Of a DNA stretch of 50,469 bases, positions 43,495 through 50,469 are shown one piece after another. The notes below the pieces were generated by a model. The model did no database searches. It was not told the DNA's origin and was given only the letters and a program-made list of their open reading frames with translations. The translations under genes were made by a program, and so were the position numbers. The stretch comes from an uncultured Bacteroidales bacterium (GTDB lineage: Bacteria; Bacteroidota; Bacteroidia; Bacteroidales; UBA932): contig CALVDF010000019.1 of NCBI GenBank assembly GCA_944326245.1, positions 1 through 50,469 on the forward strand, in the 5' to 3' direction. Numbering within the stretch: the first letter of the stretch is position 1; every line of letters starts with the position of its first letter.

Positions 43495-44505
43495 TTACAG
43501 GGGCAGTTCGATGTCGATGTAGTCGCCCCATCCGTCCACTTCGACATCGAATGCTCCTTCGCCTCCTCCTGTGCTCTCGATCTCTATTCCGTCGATGACT
43601 ATCACTCCGCCTCTGGGCTGCTGGTTGATTTGGTCGGTGACATCGAAGACGAAGTCATCCGGGATCTCCCCGTTGCGCAGCCTTACCTGCAGGCTGAGGG
43701 TGTACTTGGCCTCCGAACCGTCAGCCCTGGTATAGTGATGTCCCGGATAATTGGGTACGCCGAAGCTGGTTATCGCAGCATGGGCACCGTAATCCACCAG
43801 GTCACAGTCAAACATCAGTGTAGCGGACTCATCCCCGGTATGTCCGTCGTTGAGGTACACGCTCTCGGCCATGCCGGCAAGGGCACCTCTGGCCAGAGCT
43901 ACGTACTCCTGTCCCTTCGTGATCCGGTAATGGATGACATACTTGTACGTCAACGGGCGCATGGTGACCTCCAGGTCAGTAGTATCACGGGACAGGGCCG
44001 TTTCATACTCCTCGATGTAAGACCCGAACAGCTGGTCCGGGGCGGTGACTGTCCTCTCCCCTTCATGCAGGTCTGTAAATCCTCCGCGGGTAAGGGTCCT
44101 GGTGGTAGCCCTGGCCCCGGCGGAAGCGCCCATGCCGTCGAATACTATGTACTCAGTATCGTTGTTGTACAGCATTATCTCGTTCTTTCCCTCGTAGAGT
44201 GGCAGCATGCCTCCCTCCGTAGCATGGTTGCTCTCGCTGGACGCCCCGTCCGGCCGCCAGACTACAGCCCTGATACCTGAAGCCGCCGACGGACGGTAGG
44301 ATTCGTATTCCATCCATTCCTCCTCCCACAGTTCCTCCCAGTCATACCCGTACATCCTCTCCCATTCCAGCTCCCAGTCAGATACCAGATTGACCTTGAC
44401 TGACAGACCGTGCAGGTGATGATCGTAGCACAGCTCTTTCCTGCACCCGGAAACGAGGATGACCGTCAATGCCGCTGCCGTCATATATTTCCACATGGTC
44501 CTCAT
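43495..44505 (-). CDS. DUF5119-family lipoprotein
   Basis: This 336-aa protein has a lipobox VSGC near 18-21, followed by RKELCYDHHLHG and a highly acidic, Trp-rich segment (DWELEWERMYGYDWEELWEEEW). This matches DUF5119 proteins of Bacteroidales fimbrial loci. Role unknown, possibly assembly or anchoring. It overlaps the DUF3575 gene by ATGA. Confidence 0.8.
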   Translation of the reverse strand: MRTMWKYMTAAALTVILVSGCRKELCYDHHLHGLSVKVNLVSDWELEWERMYGYDWEELWEEEWMEYESYRPSAASGIRAVVWRPDGASSESNHATEGGMLPLYEGKNEIMLYNNDTEYIVFDGMGASAGARATTRTLTRGGFTDLHEGERTVTAPDQLFGSYIEEYETALSRDTTDLEVTMRPLTYKYVIHYRITKGQEYVALARGALAGMAESVYLNDGHTGDESATLMFDCDLVDYGAHAAITSFGVPNYPGHHYTRADGSEAKYTLSLQVRLRNGEIPDDFVFDVTDQINQQPRGGVIVIDGIEIESTGGGEGAFDVEVDGWGDYIDIELPL

Positions 44506-45743
44506 CGCGCACCTCCTCTTTTTTTATAGATGTCCCAGAACCTCCACACCAGGGAGAACTTGAGCTTGAGCGGCCCCACATAGTTGAGCGCAGATGTCTG
44601 CTGATAGACATAGTGCGTGGTACCCTCGTAGGGGACAGGCAGATATTCCTCGTACTCGGTATACAGGTAGCCGACCCCGACTTCGAATTCCAGGGACAGA
44701 TTCCTTCCGACCGGGAACATGTATCCGTAGCTTATGCCAGCAAAACCGCCTTCACCCTTGTAGCCGCGTCCTCCGTTCTCCAGGTCGTACCATGTGCCTC
44801 CGGCATACATGCCCAGATAGTGTCCGTGCCATGGATTCTTTGTCTTGAACCACCATCTGGCTTCTGGATATATCGTAGCTATCTGATAGTACTGGTGCCT
44901 GGGCTTGATGCTCCACCAGGCCACATCGCCTATCGCCGCTACAGACCACTTTTCATTTATAAGGTATTCCAGTTCAAGCGACGGCATCAGGATGGCATCG
45001 TAGAGCAGGTTGGTCTTCAGGGCCCAGCGGTACATCGAAGGCATCTCGTCCCCGGCACCGGTCTCCGTAAGGCCAGGTCTTTCCAGCCGGTCCGGCCGGT
45101 ATACCGCATAAGCCTGCACCGGAGCTGCCTGAAGCGCCAGAGGTACAGCCTCGGGACGCGCGGCCCATGTTATCACAGCCTCGCTGCGGCGCAGATCCCC
45201 GAAATGGTTGCGCAGCATATATCTGAAGGCATCTCCACGGCCGACCTCCATCAGGCTGTGCTTGCGTCCTCCCACCACTTTGCCGTCCCTGATGACCCAC
45301 ACAGGAACATCCTGCAGTGTCTCCAGGGCTTGGGCACGGTAGGGAGTCAATGTGTCGGCAAGGACCTTCGACACGGCACCGTCCCAATCTATGCCGGCGC
45401 CCTCGGCAGTAAAGCCGGACGGCAGGGCAACGCCGCGGGATACCAGCCAGTCACGCAGAGACAGAGCCCTCTCGCGCGCAAGTCTCTCGTTAAGGGAACT
45501 CGACCCCTCCGGAGAAGCCCATCCTTTTATATACAGGCCGGTCACTCTGCCAGAGGAAAATATATGCAACATGGAATCAAGCGCTTCAGAGTTGCCGAAC
45601 GCCGACGTATCCACTGCGGAAGAGCCGGAACCGAAAATTACGGAAACCGTATCGCTCGCTGTTGTTCGGACATTCCTCTCCTGACATATCGCGACACGTC
45701 CGCACAACAACAGTGCAGACATGAACACAAGCACTTTACCCAT
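44502..45743 (-). CDS. DUF3575 outer-membrane protein with OmpA-like domain
   Basis: This 413-aa exported protein has a signal peptide (to about residue 21). An OmpA-like region follows (GWASPEGSSSLNERLARERALSLRDWL near 83-109), and then a C-terminal DUF3575 barrel-like domain beginning RWALKTNLLYDAILMPSLELEYL. DUF3575 proteins regularly precede fimbrillins in Bacteroidales. The start at 45743 is preferred to 45776. It heads the six-gene fimbrial operon. Confidence 0.85.
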   Translation of the reverse strand: MGKVLVFMSALLLCGRVAICQERNVRTTASDTVSVIFGSGSSAVDTSAFGNSEALDSMLHIFSSGRVTGLYIKGWASPEGSSSLNERLARERALSLRDWLVSRGVALPSGFTAEGAGIDWDGAVSKVLADTLTPYRAQALETLQDVPVWVIRDGKVVGGRKHSLMEVGRGDAFRYMLRNHFGDLRRSEAVITWAARPEAVPLALQAAPVQAYAVYRPDRLERPGLTETGAGDEMPSMYRWALKTNLLYDAILMPSLELEYLINEKWSVAAIGDVAWWSIKPRHQYYQIATIYPEARWWFKTKNPWHGHYLGMYAGGTWYDLENGGRGYKGEGGFAGISYGYMFPVGRNLSLEFEVGVGYLYTEYEEYLPVPYEGTTHYVYQQTSALNYVGPLKLKFSLVWRFWDIYKKRGGAR

Positions 45744-45813
45744 GCTTCTGTATTTTGATGTATTGTGCGATGTCATCGATTATTCCTTTCCTGTTTTTCA
45801 ATTACTTAACAGA

Positions 45814-45821
45814 CAAATTTA
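45814..45821 (-). promoter_or_regulatory. Promoter -7 box for the fimbrial operon
   Basis: TAAATTTG on the minus strand matches TAnnTTTG and lies 70 bp from the first ATG. The -33 region is poor (TTGG), as expected for an activator-dependent promoter. Confidence 0.45.
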
Positions 45822-46058
45822 TCGCACTTACACCAATTTATATTCTTTGCCGCCTGTAAGTATTTACATAATGGGATTGCCGGTCGGCCCACTGTGAGCC
45901 AAGAGTGTTCCCAAGGCTGACAACCCGGCAACGACAGCCGCTGACATATTTACCTTTTAAGACGGAAAGCAAATCCCATATCATACACACATGTCTCAAA
46001 ACATAACAAAATCGTAACATTTTGACACTATATTGATAACATCTTTGTAAGTTTTTGT

Positions 46059-46066
46059 TATATTTG
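46059..46066 (+). promoter_or_regulatory. Promoter -7 box for the TPR/AraC regulator
   Basis: TATATTTG ends 20 bp before the ATG at 46087. Confidence 0.6.
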
Positions 46067-46086
46067 TGTAATCAAACTTGTTTGCT

Positions 46087-47754
46087 ATGAGCGAATGCTT
46101 CAAGACAATGACCGTTCTAGCCGTTGCCATCATCTCCGTGCTGGCCGTTCCAGCATGTTCCAGCAGAGACAGCTCACATGACAGCGTCTTTACGGACAGG
46201 CAATTGAATCAGATCAGAGCAGAATTTGACTGCCTGGACAGCGCGATATCTGCCCATGTCAACGAAAGGATCAATCTCAACCACCCTGACTCCCTGCTGG
46301 ACATGATCCACAGACTGCTCCGGTTTCCGAAAGAAGCCCTTACGGAGGACCAGATATCAAGGCAGGCCATGCGGTACGTATCCGCAAGCGGCATATACAT
46401 AGCCCTCAATCAGGTAGAGAAGGCATTCGCCATTCTGGACGAAGGGCTTGGAATCTACGAAGATCTGGCCTACAGGCAATCCTACTACAGCATATCGCAG
46501 GCCATGACCATAATGTTTTTCAACTACGCAATGTACGATCAGGCATACATCTATGCAGACCGCGCACTGGAGGCAGCCATGAATATCAACGATTCCTCCA
46601 AAATATGCATGGCATACGCCAGCAAGTCCTGGATTACCGACAGGATAAAGGACGGCAGCAAGGACTCGTCATACCGCTATATAGCACTCGCAAGACAATA
46701 CCTGCCGAAAGACAACCCGATTGCGGAATACATTACAGAATCCTATGCAGGCCACATCTACGCCACTGATCCGGATTCTGCAGCGGCAGGCCTGAAATAC
46801 CTAAAGGACTGCGAACGCAAATATTCCTCCATTCTGGGCAATGCCGAAGGACATTCCTACATGCCGTACAATATAGGCAGGGCTTACGCCACTCTCGGGA
46901 AGCACAAGATAGCCCAGTCCTATTTCAGACAGGCCCTGGAGGAAAGTATGACTGAACCAGTCATGATCCGCAACGAGGTACTTTCAGGCATTCTTCCTTA
47001 CTATTTCGGGCAGAAAATGTATCAGGAGGCCGCAGCGATACTGCCCGAATGGTACGAAACGACAAAGCTCAGGCACGATACAATGACTAAGTACGGAATG
47101 GCATACTGGAACGCAAAGTTCCAGAACGAGCGCAAGGACTATGAGCTGAAGATTACCAGTAACAATCTAAGATACAGCAGGCTCCATGGGATAATGCTTT
47201 CTTCCATGGTCATCGTGTTCATGATTGCGCTTATATTCCTCATATATAGGACAACACATCTCAGGCAACGGCTTCACGAATCATACCTGGAGCTGCAATG
47301 CCGTACTGCAAGATGGAAGGAAATAGCAACACCCCACAAAGTGCCTGCAGCACAGGATAAGGAGAATACTTCTTTGCAGAATGAAGTTCCAGACGACAGA
47401 AAGCAGGCCGCAATGCGCATCATATACGAACGCGTGAAGGAAGTCATGGCGAGGGACAAACCTTTTCTCAGTCCAGACTTTACACTCAACGATCTTGCAG
47501 GCATGGTCTACTGCAACCGCTCCCAGCTTTCCGCAGCCATCAACATGTTCTACGGGACAAATTTTTCCAATACAGTATCGGAATACAGGGTAAATTACTT
47601 CATAGAGCTGATCAAGAACAATCCCGACACCAGAACGGACGAGCTTTGGATCAAGGCCGGGTTCCCTTCCCGCTCCTCGTTTTTCCGCCAGTTCAAGTCA
47701 ATAACGGACATGACTCCCGCACAGTATTGCGACCAGATGGTAAAAAATAAATAA
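46087..47754 (+). CDS. Membrane-spanning TPR regulator with AraC-type DNA-binding domain
   Basis: This 555-aa protein has an N-terminal signal/anchor with a lipobox-like VPAC near residues 22-25. Its periplasmic half is rich in TPR-like helices (such as QVEKAFAILDEGLGIYEDL and YFRQALEE). A membrane helix near 367-388 (IMLSSMVIVFMIALIFLIY) and a C-terminal AraC-type double helix-turn-helix near 455-552 (LNDLAGMVYCNRSQLSAAINMFYG, IKAGFPSRSSFFRQFKSITDMTPAQY) follow. It may sense an envelope signal and act directly on DNA. It is divergent from the fimbrial operon, its likely target. The start 46087 replaces TTG 46078. Confidence 0.85.
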   Translation: MSECFKTMTVLAVAIISVLAVPACSSRDSSHDSVFTDRQLNQIRAEFDCLDSAISAHVNERINLNHPDSLLDMIHRLLRFPKEALTEDQISRQAMRYVSASGIYIALNQVEKAFAILDEGLGIYEDLAYRQSYYSISQAMTIMFFNYAMYDQAYIYADRALEAAMNINDSSKICMAYASKSWITDRIKDGSKDSSYRYIALARQYLPKDNPIAEYITESYAGHIYATDPDSAAAGLKYLKDCERKYSSILGNAEGHSYMPYNIGRAYATLGKHKIAQSYFRQALEESMTEPVMIRNEVLSGILPYYFGQKMYQEAAAILPEWYETTKLRHDTMTKYGMAYWNAKFQNERKDYELKITSNNLRYSRLHGIMLSSMVIVFMIALIFLIYRTTHLRQRLHESYLELQCRTARWKEIATPHKVPAAQDKENTSLQNEVPDDRKQAAMRIIYERVKEVMARDKPFLSPDFTLNDLAGMVYCNRSQLSAAINMFYGTNFSNTVSEYRVNYFIELIKNNPDTRTDELWIKAGFPSRSSFFRQFKSITDMTPAQYCDQMVKNK

Positions 47755-47778
47755 AGTACACAATATTACATGAACTGC

Positions 47779-47786
47779 TATATTTG
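47779..47786 (+). promoter_or_regulatory. Promoter -7 box for the small lipoprotein
   Basis: TATATTTG ends 21 bp before the ATG at 47808, so this gene has its own transcript despite the close upstream gene. Confidence 0.6.
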
Positions 47787-47807
47787 CGCCCGCAAATTTT
47801 TAAGCAT

Positions 47808-48215
47808 ATGAAAGTAATTATTGCTGTCATTGCGGCTATGGCCACTGTCATGAGCGTATCCTCATGCGGTGAAATCGTAACATTGACCTATTGGGTCCAA
47901 GTAGATGAAGCTTCCGACAACTACAACACGAACCTCTACCTCCAAACGAAGGTTTCAAAGGAGATTGACATTGCAAACGGTCAAAACACATTTTTCGGCT
48001 CCGAGGAAGATGCCATAAACTGGTTCAACGGCAAGATGGACTACCTGGGAAGCAAAGAATTCGCGGATTCCGATCCGGTGCCTGTACTTGACGGAACAAC
48101 AGCCACATTCAGTCTAAGGACCACTCACGGAGCTGCAGACAACTCCGCGGTAAGTACCGACAGCGAAACTGTCACCACCAGAACCGTTACATTCCAGAGT
48201 TCCTCATCACTTTAA
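47808..48215 (+). CDS. Small lipoprotein of unknown function
   Basis: This 135-aa protein has a lipoprotein signal with lipobox VSSC near 16-19, followed by about 115 residues with alternating polar/hydrophobic pattern and a Thr/Ser-rich tail (TVTFQSSSSL). I recognise no family. It has its own promoter box and overlaps the end of the second dipeptidyl peptidase gene by 9 bp. The ATG at 47808 is preferred, as the longer frame runs into the promoter box. Confidence 0.7.
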   Translation: MKVIIAVIAAMATVMSVSSCGEIVTLTYWVQVDEASDNYNTNLYLQTKVSKEIDIANGQNTFFGSEEDAINWFNGKMDYLGSKEFADSDPVPVLDGTTATFSLRTTHGAADNSAVSTDSETVTTRTVTFQSSSSL

Positions 48216-50279
48216 CAGGCACTCCGGAACTTCCCGGTCCAGCAGATAACGGTACCAGAATATAAGGTCCGAATTGGACGAATGTACGGCCTGGTACCCT
48301 CTATATCCATGATACCCTCCAGGGTAGACCATCAGTTCAAACTGTTTGTCTGCTTTCTGGAGGGCATCTATTAACTGGAGGGTATTCTGCATGTGGACAT
48401 TGTCATCGGCCGTACCGTGGGTTATGCGCAGCATTGAGCCTTTGCCGCCGCGGTACTTGTCAGCACGCTCCCACACGCGGGTAAAGGCATAGCCTTCCGG
48501 ATTGTCCTCGGGGGTATCCATATACCTTTCAGTATAATGTGTATCGTAAAGCTGCCAGTCATACACGCCGCCGCCGGCTATTCCGTACTGGAAATAGTCT
48601 GCCCCGTCCGTCAGAGCCAGCACCGTCATGGTACCGCCGAAGGAAAAGCCTGTGATGCCTATTTTGCAGGAATCCACGTACGGCAAAGTCCTCAGATACT
48701 TGACCCACTCGATATAGTCGGCAAGCTCCGTCTGTCCTAAAGAGCGGTACACATGGTTGAGGCCCTCTTTGCCGCAATGTCCTGATGCACGGTGATCTAT
48801 CGATATCTGTATCACACCCTCGTTGGCCCAGAGCTGATTGCCGGGGGACGGATTGGTCCAGCGGTCCATCACGGTCCCCGAGTTGGGCCCTCCGTACATC
48901 GATATGATTACGGGATATTTCCTGTTGGTATCCAGGTCTACAGGAAGCCGTATGGAGGCAGGAAGGGTGTAGCCGTCGACTTCTATGAACAGCATCCTGG
49001 CCTCGGACAGCTTGTAATGATCATACTCGGGTCCCTTTGAATCTCCCAGTACGGTGACCTGCGGCTGGCGGCCCATCTTCACCAGGACCGACTTGGTCGG
49101 GGTCGAGACATTGGATATAAGAGCCGCATAGTATCTGTTGTCAGGCGATATCACGACATTGGAGAAATTATAGTCCCCGAAAGAGACTCTTTCTACATTC
49201 CCGTTTTTCAGATTCAGCCTGTAAACATCGTACCTCGTCGATATCTCGGCTCTGGACGTAAAGAAAAGCAGGCCTTTCTTCTCGTCCAGCTTGAGGATAC
49301 GGGTACCCCAGTTGCGCCCTTCGGTAAGCTTTAGATAATGCGTACCGTCGAAAGGCTGGAAATATATCTGTTCCCATCCGTCGAAATCCCTGGTCATGTA
49401 GAAGCCGTCATCGGTAAATACCATATCGTCGATCCAGTCAATCCAGGTTTTCTGGAATTCCTCGTACAAGGGCTTCCTGGAACCGTCTACGGGGGACACC
49501 TCGTAGAGTACCAGATGGTTCTGGTCCCTGGGCATCCACGGCACCATGAACTTGTCAGAACCGGCACTCCAGAACGGCGTCCCGAAATACTGATCATCGT
49601 CCCTGTCGAAATCAGCCCATACCGTCTCCCCCGTGGCCAGGTCCACCATGCCTATCTCCACTTTCGGGTTCGCATCCCCCGCCTTTGGATATCTGGTTTC
49701 CCTGAGTGTCCCGTGCTTACCTTTCGCATCGTAGATTGGAAACATGGGGACATCAGTATCGTCAAACCTGTAATAGGCCAGACGCCGGCTGTCCGGAGAC
49801 CACCAGAAAGCCTTGTAGCGTGTAGCCCTGCCGAGAATCTCCTCATAGTATACCCACGAGGACCATCCGTTAAGGATCAGGTCGGAACCATCTGTCGTCA
49901 ATGCCCTGTGCACGCCTGTAGCAACGTCCATCACATAAAGGTTATTGCCTTTTGTATATGCAATCATGGTCGAATCGGGGGAAAATGTAGGATTGTCCAC
50001 TGTCTTGCCCAGCTCTTCCAGTATGGCTGGCTGCACCCTGGGAGCAGGCATCTCATAGGGAAGCGTCTCCCCCGTCCTTATATTGTAGAGTCCGTATTCC
50101 CTGTTTTCATAGACTATCAGATTGTTCCTGTCGTACCATCCCGCAGGTGCTGGGATAGGACTGATTATGCCGGCAGGCATCCCCTCCGCCAGCTGCTCAA
50201 GAGTCAGGGACTTCTTTTCCTGCGCATGTCCCGCAATAGCCGTACAGACGGCCGCTACTGCCAAAAGTACTGATTTCAT
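48207..50279 (-). CDS. Dipeptidyl peptidase IV (S9B), exported
   Basis: This 690-aa protein has a signal peptide ending near GHAQ (residue 20), an N-terminal beta-propeller (DPPIV N-terminal domain; VMDVATGVHRALTTDGSD) and a C-terminal hydrolase. Catalytic Ser546 is in TGFSFGGT (family: GWSYGG), with Asp in HGTADDNVH and His in YPGGYHGYRG. It releases X-Pro dipeptides in family members. The start at 50279 is chosen because promoter box TATTTTTG (50308-50315) lies inside the longer frame to 50321. Confidence 0.92.
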   Translation of the reverse strand: MKSVLLAVAAVCTAIAGHAQEKKSLTLEQLAEGMPAGIISPIPAPAGWYDRNNLIVYENREYGLYNIRTGETLPYEMPAPRVQPAILEELGKTVDNPTFSPDSTMIAYTKGNNLYVMDVATGVHRALTTDGSDLILNGWSSWVYYEEILGRATRYKAFWWSPDSRRLAYYRFDDTDVPMFPIYDAKGKHGTLRETRYPKAGDANPKVEIGMVDLATGETVWADFDRDDDQYFGTPFWSAGSDKFMVPWMPRDQNHLVLYEVSPVDGSRKPLYEEFQKTWIDWIDDMVFTDDGFYMTRDFDGWEQIYFQPFDGTHYLKLTEGRNWGTRILKLDEKKGLLFFTSRAEISTRYDVYRLNLKNGNVERVSFGDYNFSNVVISPDNRYYAALISNVSTPTKSVLVKMGRQPQVTVLGDSKGPEYDHYKLSEARMLFIEVDGYTLPASIRLPVDLDTNRKYPVIISMYGGPNSGTVMDRWTNPSPGNQLWANEGVIQISIDHRASGHCGKEGLNHVYRSLGQTELADYIEWVKYLRTLPYVDSCKIGITGFSFGGTMTVLALTDGADYFQYGIAGGGVYDWQLYDTHYTERYMDTPEDNPEGYAFTRVWERADKYRGGKGSMLRITHGTADDNVHMQNTLQLIDALQKADKQFELMVYPGGYHGYRGYQAVHSSNSDLIFWYRYLLDREVPECLLK

Positions 50280-50307
50280 TTGATTTGAATATTGAAAATT
50301 TCTTTTC

Positions 50308-50315
50308 CAAAAATA
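50308..50315 (-). promoter_or_regulatory. Promoter -7 box for dipeptidyl peptidase IV
   Basis: TATTTTTG on the minus strand, 28 bp before the ATG at 50279. Confidence 0.5.
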
Positions 50316-50397
50316 ATACATTCCATAAAAATTTCCATAAAATTCCAGTTTTACGCGTTAAAAAATTGGAATTGTTTATTTTTTTGCAAAACTCATT

Positions 50398-50469
50398 AGT
50401 GTCCGGTAAAAAATCGCAAAAGTTCTTTGAAAATATTGAAGTATAGGTAATTACAAGGATGGGACGAGC
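50398..50469 (+). mobile_element. Possible left end of an insertion sequence, cut by the window edge
   Basis: AGTGTCCGGT at 50398-50407, an AT-rich leader and an ATG at 50459 (Met-Gly-Arg, then the window ends) resemble the terminus and transposase leader of some Bacteroidota IS4-like elements. Only about 70 bases are visible, without target duplication or second end, so this is a weak call. Confidence 0.3.

Larger units (their letters stand above)
45744..46086. other. Divergent control region between fimbrial operon and regulator
   Basis: This 343-bp intergenic region contains the two divergent promoter boxes listed below and a stem of TTGCCGG (45877-45883) with CCGGCAA (45925-45931). Inside that stem are shorter inverted words (GGCC/GGCT-type). 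No gene is seen. It is the natural place for the AraC-type regulator to bind. Confidence 0.5.

Noticed and set aside
45744..46086. Invertible promoter for phase variation of fimbriae
   Set aside because: Only a 7-bp inverted repeat is seen and no recombinase gene is nearby. It is kept as a low-interest finding but not called.

Overview
The window looks like a chromosomal segment of a gut-type member of the Bacteroidota, order Bacteroidales. The signs are Bacteroidota-type promoters (a TAnnTTTG -7 box, sometimes with a TTTG about 20 bp upstream) in front of most operons, an absence of obvious Shine-Dalgarno tracts, a type V (FimA/Mfa-like) fimbrial operon with DUF3575 and DUF5119 genes, a TPR-AraC membrane regulator, S9-family dipeptidyl peptidases, and an ECF sigma factor paired with an anti-sigma/outer-membrane-barrel protein. 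The genus cannot be fixed from the sequence alone. Most genes are fairly GC-rich, but the distal fimbrial genes (about 37.1-43.4 kb) are visibly AT-richer.

Layout: 1-1.13 kb is non-coding and full of degenerate repeats and hairpins. 1.2-1.4 kb holds tRNA-Met and tRNA-Gln with a promoter and terminator. 1.4-5.9 kb is a minus-strand operon (small membrane protein, mutL, rhomboid protease, EEP-family hydrolase, Sua5/TsaC). 6.0-12.3 kb carries rsmE, folP, ispF, a YfcE-type phosphodiesterase, a DPP-IV-like peptidase and a PfkB sugar kinase. 12.3-17.6 kb is a minus-strand cluster of yifB, tsaE, nadB and a fused nadC-nadA gene. 17.7-20.6 kb has waaA/kdtA divergent from mlaE-mlaF. 20.6-22.3 kb encodes the ECF sigma factor and its anti-sigma/beta-barrel partner. 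22.4-25.3 kb has a TPR protein and an EnvC-like protein. 25.3-30.5 kb is MBL hydrolase, uvrA and a uridine-kinase-like protein. 30.6-36.5 kb has a deoxynucleoside kinase, panC-panD with a flippase-like and a beta-barrel gene, and iorA-iorB. 36.64-37.10 kb is an exact-period 105-bp tandem array of hairpins. 37.1-45.8 kb is the six-gene fimbrial operon, read leftward, divergent from a membrane-anchored TPR/AraC regulator (46.1-47.8 kb). A small orphan lipoprotein and a second dipeptidyl peptidase follow. The last 80 bases may be the start of an insertion sequence.

How the genes work together: de novo NAD synthesis (nadB plus a single NadC-NadA polypeptide) and pantothenate synthesis (panC, panD) are grouped. 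Two t6A tRNA-modification genes (tsaC/sua5, tsaE) lie at separate places. Envelope functions dominate the rest: Kdo transfer, Mla lipid transport, cell-separation factor, and the sigma/anti-sigma pair that probably senses the outer membrane. The fimbrial operon with its divergent membrane regulator is the main accessory system. The points most worth a second look are the dual-membrane anti-sigma protein, the NadC-NadA fusion, and a hairpin repeat family whose 26 arm bases are identical, in opposite orientation, at the left edge and at 36.6-37.1 kb.
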